A DNA stretch of 64,000 nucleotides from Paragordius varius. Taxonomy: Eukaryota; Nematomorpha. The translations under genes and the position numbers were made by a program. Numbering within the stretch: position 1 is the stretch's first letter; every line of letters starts with the position of its first letter. The notes under the pieces were generated by a model. The model had not been told where the DNA came from. It saw only the letters and a list, made by a program, of their open reading frames with translations, and did not search any database. This document shows, piece after piece, positions 30,301 to 40,593 of this stretch. The stretch covers positions 8,866,001 to 8,930,000 of the forward strand of contig OZ176050.1 in assembly GCA_964247055.1 (NCBI GenBank), in the 5' to 3' direction.

Positions 30301-32490
30301 ATTTAAAAAAATAATTAAATTAATTTTGGCAGACATTTACTTGCGAAAGTAGAGCACTCAAATGCGGTTTCCTTTGTTGTGGATCATGATTCAACCAAAT
30401 AAGAGCGGCATTGAATATATCTTCCTCTTTGTAAACATTGAGTTCGTCATCGGATATAAATTCTAAAAATTAATTTGCACAAATAATTTGTATTAAAAAT
30501 AATGAAATCATCTATAAAAAATTTGTCAACGGCGTAAATTAATTGACAATATTTCCAGATCGCTCGATAAAAAAATGGTGTTAACAGTTTATTTTCTAAA
30601 ATTTATATAAAAATGTACATATTACTGTTCGGGAATATTTTGTTTTTGCTCTTTAACTAATATAATTATTTGGCTATCTTCACTACTATATTATATAAAA
30701 AAAATTTGCATTGAAGTTAAAATACGAAATTTTAAAAACATTGAATGCATTAGATAAACGCATATATACTATTTCAGTACTTTAACATATTATAGCATTT
30801 AATAAGTTTGTTATATAGTGTTTTAAATAAATTACCATAAAAAATGTAAGGGAAAAAGGAGACAAAAAAGGGTAAAACTGGATTATTAATCTACCCAAAT
30901 GCTTAAAGATAATATTAATGCTATCAAATTAATATTATCAAATTAAAAGTAAATTTTTGAACAAAGAATGGATTTTTTCGAAAATACCTTATTTTGATGT
31001 GCTTGCATATTTATTATATTTAATCGCGCCATCACAGAAATTGTAAATTTATTTTAATAGCACTAACTTATAAATATCATTAATATTGTTTTGATATATT
31101 TTAATAGCTTGGATTGGAATGAACCATTTTTTCACGAAAAAATTAGCATAATGTGAGCATGTGAATATTATAGCTATTACCAAATAAAGATGAATCTATT
31201 TTTCTTAAATGACTTGTAAGATTTAAAATTACAAGCCCGTGAGAATAATTATATCAGATACGAATTTTATTAAGATTTTTTTTGAATCCCGATTTGTGCA
31301 CTGGAATAGAACATAGAACTGAAATTATTTGCTTATTTTGTATCCCAAAATGCGGTTCCATAGAGGAAAAATACTTTTTATTTTATCCGATTAACCTTAT
31401 ATTATTTTCGTATTTTATTTACAATATAAAAAAATAGTTTCGGAAAATCTTAAATATTGCAAAATTGTAAATGTTTTTTCGGTTTTCAAATTTTATCAAG
31501 TAATAAAAATATTAGTAATTTTAAAAAGTAAATCGAATCAGATCTATTATTCGATCAAAAATATAGATTCAAAATCGCGTAAAATGGCGTTCCATTTAAA
31601 CGAGAAATGTTAAAAATTTAAAATCGCAACCGCAGAGATAAATTTTTCATCTCACTAATACTTATTTTATTTATTTGACATTAATTTTTAATCTTACGGT
31701 TGAATAACATAACTATAAAAAAACAATTTAACTATGGAATAACTCCATTTCTCTGAAAACACTAATTTCTTGGCCGCAAAAATTTTACATTTTACGACGA
31801 AACAATAAAATGAAATATATGCTGTTCAATAAACCGGTAAATATTAAAAGATATATTTTTAACTTACCTAAAAGTTTTCTGTAATCTAAGGTGAGAAATT
31901 CTTCATATCTGGTAACATTTAAAAAATGATTCAAAATTTCAATTTTAGATGAGTTTTGCAAATCGGTACAATTATGCGCTTCCGCAAAACAATGTATACC
32001 AATGCAGTTTGTTTCGTCAATATGATTTTTTAGAAAATTACAACAAGCATCTCGTATTGAGGTAAATTGTAAGAGATTAGAAGCAGATAAAAGATTTTGG
32101 ACATTTGACCGATTTATCAATATCTGGAATAAATTTAATAAATATACTTCTGAAGAATATGCATAATTTAACATTAAATTGAAAATGCTAATATCAATTC
32201 CTCTTATTTCAATTTTCTCCATAGTTGTTTCCGATAAATTGCATGTAAACATAGTATTAAAATAATTGCTCGATGCAGCCAAAATAGCTTTATGACATTG
32301 AAATTCTTGACCATCTATAATTAGTGTTACATCGCAAAACTGGTTTCTATCTTTTAGTTGTCTTAACCCTTGTAAAATCTAAAAATTATAAATTAAGGAC
32401 ATGAATTGGATAGGCCTGATCATAAAATAGTATTTCTTCTGACTCTGCATTAATTTTGTTCGCCCCGTTTTTAACTTTGATATCCCCCAT
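25586..32490 (-). CDS. BTB-BACK-Kelch (KLHL-type) protein, likely cullin-3 adaptor
   Basis: Predicted 692 residues. Exons: 32490-32401, 32378-32148, 32123-31868, 30462-30341, 29616-29442, 29075-28929, 28640-28512, 28131-27900, 27299-27037, 26696-26550, 26183-26015, 25703-25586; they sum to a whole number of codons. The BTB domain begins ILQGLRQLKDRNQFCDVTL, with HKAILAASSNYFNTMF; BACK follows with CIGIHCFAEAH and FISDDELNV. Six kelch blades carry the GG and Y/W landmarks (AGGEFPDG, AIGGWDST, IIGGYTSLN, IFGGEENW). Family members present substrates to a CUL3 ubiquitin ligase. Most blade introns split the GG pair in phase 1. Blade 3 holds a His/Gln/Asn-rich insertion that is encoded on both sides of a 600-bp intron. 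Two introns are tiny: 22 nt at 32379-32400 and 24 nt at 32124-32147. The substrate and exact orthologue (KLHL20-like?) are not determinable here. Confidence 0.9.
27328..27386. repeat. (TA)n microsatellite, about 59 bp
   Basis: Uninterrupted AT dinucleotide run just upstream, in gene orientation, of the acceptor of the kelch-gene exon at 27,299. It is the longest such run seen in the window; shorter ones lie near 17,169, 22,484, 23,630, 25,215 and 51,160. Confidence 0.9.
30463..31867. other. 1.4-kb intron of the KLHL gene
   Basis: Phase-1 donor after CTTTTAG and acceptor before the exon reading EFISDDELNV. No gene or clear repeat inside. It contrasts with the 22- and 24-nt introns a few hundred bases away in the same gene. 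Confidence 0.6.
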
Positions 32491-33124
32491 ATGGAATTAT
32501 TTTAACAGAGGATAATAAGAATGCGTGGATATTGGTAAAAATATAATTTTTTAAATAAAATAGTATAAAATAGAATATTAAAAATATAATTCTAGAGTAC
32601 TCGGGAAACTTTTAACAAAGATTAGACAATGTATGGCAGAGGTTCGGGCTATTTTTGAAGTTATATGATTTTCTTTGGTTGCAAAAAGTAAAATTTCGAA
32701 ATTAATTTGCCGACTAATAAAAAATTAACGTATAAAGTATATTTTATTAATTGTCTTCCCCTGCTGAAATTTAATAAAAATTATCATATACTGCCCCTTA
32801 ATACTTCAAGATCTTTTGGTTTTATCCCAGAGTGATTTGTAATTTTAATATGTTAAATAGTAGCTAAGGTATTGGTCCGATTTAAAATAGGCCTTCTTAA
32901 GTCTAGGCTCGTAAACCAAAAACTTATTTTACAAATTGTAAATCTTAAAAAAATCCTCATCTTCACTGCTATATTTTATTCTTATTTATTAACACTCAGT
33001 GACCTTTTCATTATTTTGTCTTAGTTGACATGTTTGTATAGAATTCAATTTTGTAAATTAGTTTATTTTGAAATTATTTAGTCAAAATTAAATTATTAAA
33101 CATTCTCATGTTTTATCAAGTAAG

Positions 33125-33400
33125 CCTTTATTTTTTAGTTTAACTTCTAGAGTTTAAAATTGGGACAATTCCAAAACACTATCGAAAAGAACAGCTTTGA
33201 AACAAAATGCAGGTTTTCGCTAGTAAAATGTAGGTTAAAAGCTTTAATTATTTACATTTTTTACCATATTATACATTATTTGCCTGTTAAAAAATTAATG
33301 AAAAATATGGCGACGAATTTGAGATGAGCATTTTTAAATTTTACATTGTTTTGAAAAAAATCTTGTATAATGAGCCTAAAAGGGTAATTAAATGGATTCA
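33125..33400. repeat. Dispersed repeat, inverted relative to 39,205-39,475
   Basis: Shares, in reverse complement and in order, TCTAGAGT.TAAAATTGG, GTAAAATGTAG, ATGGCGACGAA and TTGTATAAT...CTAAAAGG with the 39 kb region. Both are AT-rich with no ORF. Divergence suggests old copies. Confidence 0.55.
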
Positions 33401-34303
33401 TAAATGAAAACTTTTTAAGATTTTTATTTTTTAAATCGCTGATACAAAACTACCCAAAGGGTTATGGATTGATAGCCAATACAATAGGCAAATATTAACA
33501 AATGTAAATTAACATTAGTAAGATTTCAGGTTGCATTTTACCAGCAAAAAACTATATATTTATTGATCTTAAAATCGGCTGTTTAGCACAATCATGTTTG
33601 GGAGTTGTCGCGATGGACCTTAAACTATAAATATAAGTTTTTTTCTAAAACAGCACAACAATGTTTGATAAATGAATTTTAAAAGTAACTTTCCAAACAG
33701 TAATTATAATTACAAGATTGAGTTCTAGTATATTAAACTACTTAATATGTCACGCGAAAAAGGGAAGAGGTCGTGAAGTTTGAAAAGGTTAATCCCTCGC
33801 TGGCTAGCAATAATTTAAATGAATTGGGGATATGTCGAATAAAACTTTATTTTTATACTGCCTCAAATTTCAGAAATTTGGAATTTTCTGCTGCAGCCTT
33901 TTAATTGGTCTGGATGGGCCAAATTTAAAATTATGTATAGTATTTAACGGACAAAATGTAAAAAGATGTAAAATTGTTATAATCTCTATCAAAATTTCTA
34001 GCCGCCAAAACTATTTGACAATCTTAAACGCTAAAACAAATAAAATATCGATAAAATAAAACTAAATATCTTGAAAATGCTCTAAAATACATTTTAAATT
34101 AAAAATAAGCTGTTAAAGAGCTATCCATATTTACACTTTGGTTCAGAACTTACAGCGTAAAAAAGAATAGCTTTACTTTTAAAAAATATGAAGCAATATT
34201 TGATAATCATATTGATTAAAAAACTTTTTAGCATTTTTTTAATTGTATATTTTTTGTTCGGCCATAATAATTACTAAAAATTAATATAATATGTTAAACA
34301 CTA

Positions 34304-34892
34304 TTAACACTTGGATACAACACACTCATTTTAGTCCTTCGATTCAAATTGGGGTAGTTGGATACCCCAGGCCTGTTTAAAATCAAATACTTTAAAAAGT
34401 ATGGAAGCAATCGAGACCATGGCAAAATTTTGCACTTATATAACATTAAAACACCGAAATATATAAAAAATTTTATTGAAAAATTCCTTATATTACTTAT
34501 TTTGAGCTAAAACTGAAAGGTAAAAATTTAGTCAACTTGACATGTGTCAAATTTTAAAATTAAAAAATAATACAAAATAAAGCGCTTTTTCTATTTCTAT
34601 CAATGTTAGATGTAATTATATAAAAAATAAGCTTTAGTTTTACCCTTAAAATTAAATGAAGGCGATATATTGCAAAATTTTTGTAAAATAAAAATGGCGT
34701 CGAAGTAGTTTGATATGGAACTTTTTTTTCAAAACAAAATTTTATCAAGATATTTTGGCATATTTATACAATATTTATCAGGATAGAAGCATAAATTTAA
34801 ATTGGGACCGTTTCCTTCAGTAGTTATTTAAAAATTTTAATTTAAATTTAGTCTGGGGTATTTAGATACCCCAATTTGAATCGAAGTGTTAA
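34304..34892. mobile_element. Non-autonomous TIR element, about 590 bp
   Basis: Right end CCCCAATTTGAATCGAAGTG then TTAA; left end TTAACACTTGGATAC, followed by a second inverted match TTCGATTCAAATTGGGG at about 34,340. The inner part matches the copy at 6,545-6,982. No transposase frame. The TTAA ends may be piggyBac-like or coincidence; superfamily not assigned. Confidence 0.6.
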
Positions 34893-34996
34893 TCATATAA
34901 ATTGACTGTATATTTAATAATGTCAGGGTTTTTTGAAAAAAATCTTCATTTGTAAATCATGATGCAATCAGTCACGTTTGTTTTTTTCAACACTTA

Positions 34997-35188
34997 TTGA
35001 AGCTTAGCAGAGGAAATAATTGGAAAGAGAATATACTGCAGCGGTACTCATCAAAATATTTTACCAACCAACAAAAATATTTATCTCAACTGGGTCGTAC
35101 ACCATATAATACTGATAAAAATTTCATAGCTGACACATTTGCTGATATTTATACTAAAAATAAATATAACAAAAAATTTAATAAATAA
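34997..35188 (+). other. Possible isolated terminal exon, unrecognised
   Basis: A 63-codon frame rich in Lys, Asn and Tyr (LGRTPYNTDKNFIADTFAD) preceded by a plausible acceptor, CACTTATTGAAG. No upstream exon was found and I do not recognise the sequence. It may be chance or a relic. Confidence 0.2.
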
Positions 35189-35984
35189 CACAGGGCCATA
35201 AAAAGCATTATTAAGGCCGCGGTTTGGTACCACTGATCCGTATAAATGCTGTGAATAGGTGTTGCTATGTGATGCGGTTAGTAATGGAAAACAATGCGGT
35301 TTGTAAAATTTTCTGGTTAATACCTAAGTATGGTCTCCCAAATTTAATCTCTAGATGTGCTATCTATATATCTTATCTCATTTGGATTTTGGAAGAATAC
35401 GTTCATTTTAAACATTTTCGCGCTTTTACCATAATAATTATTAATGTGAAATACTAAACTAAGGGTATCCGGGCTTTAATTATACCTTTAAAATATATTA
35501 GTTTCCTAATATCTAGATTTTATAAAGTGATGTAGTATTCTTTGATAGAGGTTTTTAGATAAGATAAGGAAAACCGCGAAGTTAAAAGAATGTGCAACAT
35601 CTGTATCCATAAAATATCAGGGAACCATAGGAGTCAAATGATCTCATATCTTTTCCCTTATAAATACTATTTACCAGTACATACATAATATAGTTCCCCT
35701 ATTTATACTGCAGAGGGTAAAAAATGATAGGACGACAATAAACAATCCGTCAATATAAACGATTGGGAGTTTGTAAAAAAAGCAAGGTGCTTCAAAGTTC
35801 TTTCATCTTCTATACATTGGTAAACATATATTAATTACTTTTATCATTTTTACTATTTATTAAAACGTAGTGGCCATCAAATACAGATTATTATAAGTAT
35901 AGGCACTATTAGAACAATATAATATTAAATAGCCCCTGTCTTGGCAAAGAATGACGATACTCACCATCGAAATATATATATTAC

Positions 35985-36060
35985 TAGCGTAAATCTCGTG
36001 CTGCGGCGCAGCCCAAGGAAGTCCTTCGGACTTCTGGGGGAAGGGGGAGCTATTTGAAAA
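35985..36060. repeat. GC-rich hairpin block at the head of a satellite
   Basis: CTAGCGTAAATCTCGTGCTG is followed by CGGCGCAGCC and the perfect hairpin GAAGTCC-TTC-GGACTTC, then a G-rich run. Such a block beside a degenerate tandem array is compatible with a Helitron-like or satellite-carrying element, but no terminal CTRR hairpin was identified. Confidence 0.4.
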
Positions 36061-36179
36061 AATGGATCAATAAAATGATCCATATATGTGGATTATTTCG
36101 AAACATTATTTAATAGCTATGATCTCATAGGATTTTCTAAATGTTACATTGATACTAATATATTGTTTACTGGTGTAAA

Positions 36180-37030
36180 GACCCCAAATTGACGGCTAAC
36201 GGAAAAAACCGCTATACTATAACTTTTACCTTTTTATGCGTAATATTTAAAGCCTTTATTGAACTGGTATGGCTTCTTAAATTTGAAAATTATCTCCAAA
36301 GCCACGCCATTCTTGTATGGCGTCTCATTAAACCGGTCCCCTACCCATAGGCCTTAATGGATTAAGCTCTGAGACCATGGTCTCATGGGTTATTCGAAAA
36401 AATACCTCAACACTAAATAATCGTTATATGATGGCGTATTAGGGCATACCCAAATTAACGGCTAATAAAAAAGGCCTGACCTTAATTATTACCTAGTTAC
36501 GAGTAATATTTCGAACTTTAAATGAGCTCATATGGCATAAGTTTTCTTTAAAATAGTTCTAAAAGAACGTAATTTCTATAGAGTGGCGCAGTTTTTGGCG
36601 GGTAGCTCCCTACCTAGAGGCTGATACAAAAAAGCGCTTGTTATAATTTATGTCTTTATACGGAGAATACCTGGAATCATTATTGATTCCATATGCTCTT
36701 ATTATTTTTTGGAAAAATTGCCTCAAAAATCATTCTATGGTGGCGCATTTTTCAGGGCATGAAGGGCCTAATTAACGGCTAATTTTTAAAAACCGCACTA
36801 TCCAAATTTTTGCCTTGTTACGGGTAATATTTTAAGCACTTATTGAACCCATATGCACTGATAGATTTTCTAAAACTTAGCCCCAAAAGCACGCTATTTC
36901 GATATGACGGGTCACTTTTTCGCGGATGGCTCCTTACCCAGCAGCTATCATCAAAAAAATGCTTGACTAAAATTTGTGCCTTTTAACAGGAAATACGTGG
37001 AATCCTTATTAAATTTTTAAGGTCTCATAC
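36180..37030. repeat. Degenerate two-part tandem satellite, about 3 dimers
   Basis: Two sub-units alternate. Type A has AAATTGACGGCTAA or AATTAACGGCTAA followed by a CGTAATATTT or GGTAATATTT block, at about 36,187, 36,449 and 36,759. Type B has CCCTACC.A.AGG followed by AAAAAAGCGCTTG-like words, at about 36,340, 36,610 and 36,928. The dimer period is about 265-320 bp and the copies are diverged. No coding role is evident. Confidence 0.6.
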
Positions 37031-38194
37031 CTTGGGCGAAAAATAGAATTAAAAAATTATTTTTTTTACGGGGGGAGCGGGTAAAAAGATGGCCTAAATT
37101 AAAAAAGCAATCGAAAATAAGTAAACAAAAATCATATTTGAAATTGAATGGTCCAACACGTTCTCCGGAAAATTGTCTCAAAGACACGATTTTTGTGAAC
37201 TTCTGTTTTCAAAAAAGCCATTTTTCACACGGGGTAAAAAAAGGGCGAAGCTATTGTCGGGGCATTCATTAATGATTATATTTTTCGATATTTGGATTTG
37301 ATGGGTCTACCGGTTTTCCGGAAACAGATCACAAAGCCAGCATTCTCCATTTTTATAAATATATAGATTTTTTTTGTAATTAACACATATCGCGACAATA
37401 AATTATTTATAGATTCAAAAACTAATACTATTTTACCAAAAAACGCATTTTTCATCATATTTATAGAAGGTTTTTCCCACCACTTTTAGAAACATAGATA
37501 AAGAATTTTAATCCTCAAACCACGTTGAAGATTTACAATAAGATTCGATAAAAAATAAAAATATGATTACCAAAATACTATGAGGCTTTAAAGACTAATT
37601 TGTTTATTATTGATTTAAGAAAAATATATATCTACATGGATAAAAATATTTATAATTATCATATATTTTTTTTCGCTATTCCTTTTCATGTCTTTGAATA
37701 TTTCAAAATATCGGGTAGGCTTTATAGGTTTGCAATTTTATTCACATTATTATTACGCATTACTGACTAATAACTTGAAAATTGCGTAAAGACCACAAAG
37801 AATTTTAAATATATCTTGTTTAAAGCCCACATTCTAAAATTTATGGTTTTATCGAAATACACTTTTTTTAGCACTGTTTAATTTATAAGTGATTCAATTT
37901 AATGATCAAGGTCATTGATCTGATCACTAGCCCTAATTATATTAAATATAAATTGTGACGCATGATAACTAATATTAATTAGAAAAAGATAGAATGTCAA
38001 ATATTTGAATTCAATCATACTTCATTTGCTCGTTAATATTAACAAGCTGGGTGAAATAAAAAATATGAACACGGTGCTTAAATATTTAAACAAACCATAA
38101 ACATCAATGAATTTATTTAAAATAATATGGCCAACTATCATTTTAAATTAAAATATGATTTATTTACTAATCTATCGAATATAATTCTGATTTT

Positions 38195-38769
38195 TCAAGC
38201 CATCATATCAATTTTTTTATTGGATATATCTCGCAAGACTGATGGCATATCTATTAAAAATATAATAGTAGTTAAAACCAATAAATTCATTAAAAATAGT
38301 TAAAATTTATATCATAAAATACCTTCATAAGATATGGTTTTTGCGTGATATTTTCCATCAGTTGAACGCTCTTTAACAACCGAGAATTTACAGCTAACTT
38401 TGTTCAGGTCTAAACATATAAATAAAAATCTATTTAGGTTTTAAAGAGATTACCGTTAGAGACACAGTCATAGTTGAGTCCACCTATTTATATACATAAA
38501 AAATAGTAAAAATTGGAGAAATATAAAAGAGAAATTATTAAAATTACTTGATGTACGTCCATTGCAACGTTGAAAAATGTCAAAATCAACATCTTAAAAT
38601 GATAAAGAAGAGTTTATTGTAATTGTATAAATGAAAGAATTCTTCTATAAAGGCCAAAAATTTAATTACCTTTGCCTTGATATGCTTTTGGCTTTGCTTT
38701 TCGTGTATCGCATTGAATCACTCCAAAAACAACTATGGCCAAAAGCAAATATTTAATGGCGGTATTCAT
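38195..38769 (-). CDS. Small secreted protein of unknown function, micro-exon style gene
   Basis: Predicted 105 residues in five exons: 38769-38670, 38592-38548, 38483-38454, 38409-38323, 38250-38195, every join in phase 1. Exon 1 encodes a good signal peptide (MNTAIKYLLLAIVVFGVIQC) and a basic stretch DTRKAKPKAYQGK. The mature part has three Cys in RCNGRTS, DCVSN and SCKFSVV and ends RDISNKKIDMMA. The internal exons are 45, 30 and 87 nt, each a multiple of three with phase-1 borders, so any could be skipped without changing frame. Introns are 77, 64, 44 and 72 nt. No family recognised. The layout resembles the secreted micro-exon genes of schistosomes, an analogy and not homology. I rate it likely real because four independent phase matches plus a signal peptide are unlikely by chance. 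Confidence 0.72.
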
Positions 38770-40593
38770 AATTTTGAGAAATTAATGATTAAAATAAAAA
38801 TAATATTTGATAATACAATCTAATGCCAAGATTCCGTTTGTCATTCCGCGCTGTAATTCGAGACTATGAGACCGAAAAAATATCGCATAAATAAAAAACC
38901 AATAAAATGAAAATCATAGTGGAGTAAAATAACATTTGTATACTATTAATTTATTAATGCCTAATAATAATTAAATATTTTTTATTAAGTTAAAATAATA
39001 AGAATTCTCGTAAAATTCATTAAATTGAACTATATCCAAAATTTTCGATCATGGTAGTATCTTTTTCAATGGATTAACTAAAAAAACCTAATAAAATCTG
39101 TAGCGCCTAATATTTGAGACACCATTACCTTTTGGGGTAGTTTAATATGTTAGAGCGATTTGAAATCAAATATATTAAGTATTTAAAGCATTAACAAATT
39201 TATATACATGCTTTCTTTAGCCTTTTAGGAGTATTATACAAAAAAATTTTTTCAAAAATTTTTTAAATAAAATTATCATCTCAAACTTTTTGTCGCCATT
39301 TTTAAATCGCTAATGCTACAGTCAAATAAATGTGTATAATGGTTAGAAAAATGTAAATAATTAAATTTGAGAAGCTTTCAAGCTACATTTTACCAAACTT
39401 GAAATATTAAGATGTTAATATCCGCTGTTCGTTTGTTCTGGGGCTCCAATTTTAGACTCTAGAAGTCACAAAAGTGTAAATAATATAAGCTTTATCTAAT
39501 ACATGAGAACGATGTTTGATAATTAAATTCATCTTCTGTAGACGCATTATATTTGCGCTTACCTTAATATATAGTCGGTTATTATGCTTTGTTAGTCGAT
39601 TAAAGCAATTGTACACCGACTTTTTGTCCTAATGAGAATCTTATTTTAAATTAGAAGCGGGTATATGAAATTTTTATTTTTGCACCTACCATGTAAAAAA
39701 AATCTTAAATATTTCTTAACGGGATTGAATATATAATGGCCTTTAAATAATTGATTTCCCTCTTGGTTCTGTCAAGCGTTTCGGTGACTTCGTGAAAAAG
39801 ATATTTTAAGTTCGTAAAATTGAACTAAAGATTAAAAAATAAAAAGGGTTAAAATAAATTTTAAAAACTGATTATCTTTAATCAATCCCCAACGTTTCTT
39901 CGGTAAAATTACTTATAATTTTTATCGAATTTAAAAAAAGTCAATACAATTTGCCCACAAATTCTATTATTATAAGTTCCTAGTGGCAAATTTAAATTTT
40001 TTTTAATCATAATCGGCGCATTAATAAAAAAAATATAATCTTTTTATACGAACAGATGCCTACTTCGTGTTCCTAAAAATTGCTAAGTAAGATTTTACAA
40101 TTTTGCTGGAATATACTTTAATAAAGTAAATAGGCATTTCCAAAAAATCTAACTTTTTTGAATGTTGATAATTTATTATTTTAATGATTACGCATTCTCG
40201 ACTAACATTTGGGACACTTTAATTAAAGCGATTGAGAATTAACAGAAGATGCCAATAAGATAGAACATATAATTCGCGTCATGATAAAATGTAAAAATAC
40301 GCCTCAATCCATAACGCCTAAATCATTTGTATTCGAAAGCTAAATCAGATACATTTTGACTAAACGAGAATTAAGAAGTCGCATAATATATTGCTCAATT
40401 TTGATTAAATTTGTTAAGTTTTAACAAAAAATTTTTTACCTTAGAACTAGATTGGCCAATTTTTTAATATTCTTTTTAAAATTTTAACATCCACCATTTA
40501 AAAATAAAATAGAAACGAGTGATACCTTTGTAATCAAAAAATGATATGTGATAAAGACATATCATTAAAGTATTAATTTATTTCATTATAAAC
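38770..40593. other. Intergenic region
   Basis: No gene seen. It holds the repeat at 39,205-39,475 and otherwise AT-rich sequence. Confidence 0.45.
39205..39475. repeat. Dispersed repeat, inverted partner of 33,125-33,400
   Basis: Contains GCCTTTTAGGAGTATTATAC, GTCGCCATTTTTAAATCG, CTACATTTTACC and CCAATTTTAGACTCTAGAAG, each matching the other copy in reverse complement and in order. Diverged and non-coding. Confidence 0.55.

Larger units (their letters stand above)
32491..38194. other. Repeat-rich intergenic region
   Basis: No confident gene. It holds a dispersed repeat (33,125-33,400), a TIR element (34,304-34,892), a possible isolated exon (34,997-35,188) and a degenerate satellite (about 36,180-37,030) that follows an unusual GC-rich hairpin near 36,000. 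The kelch promoter should lie at its left edge. Confidence 0.5.

Noticed and set aside
35985-37460. Possibility of a virus-like or LTR element around the satellite
   Set aside because: No long terminal direct repeats, primer-binding site or polymerase motif seen; the tandem sub-unit pattern explains the repetition better.
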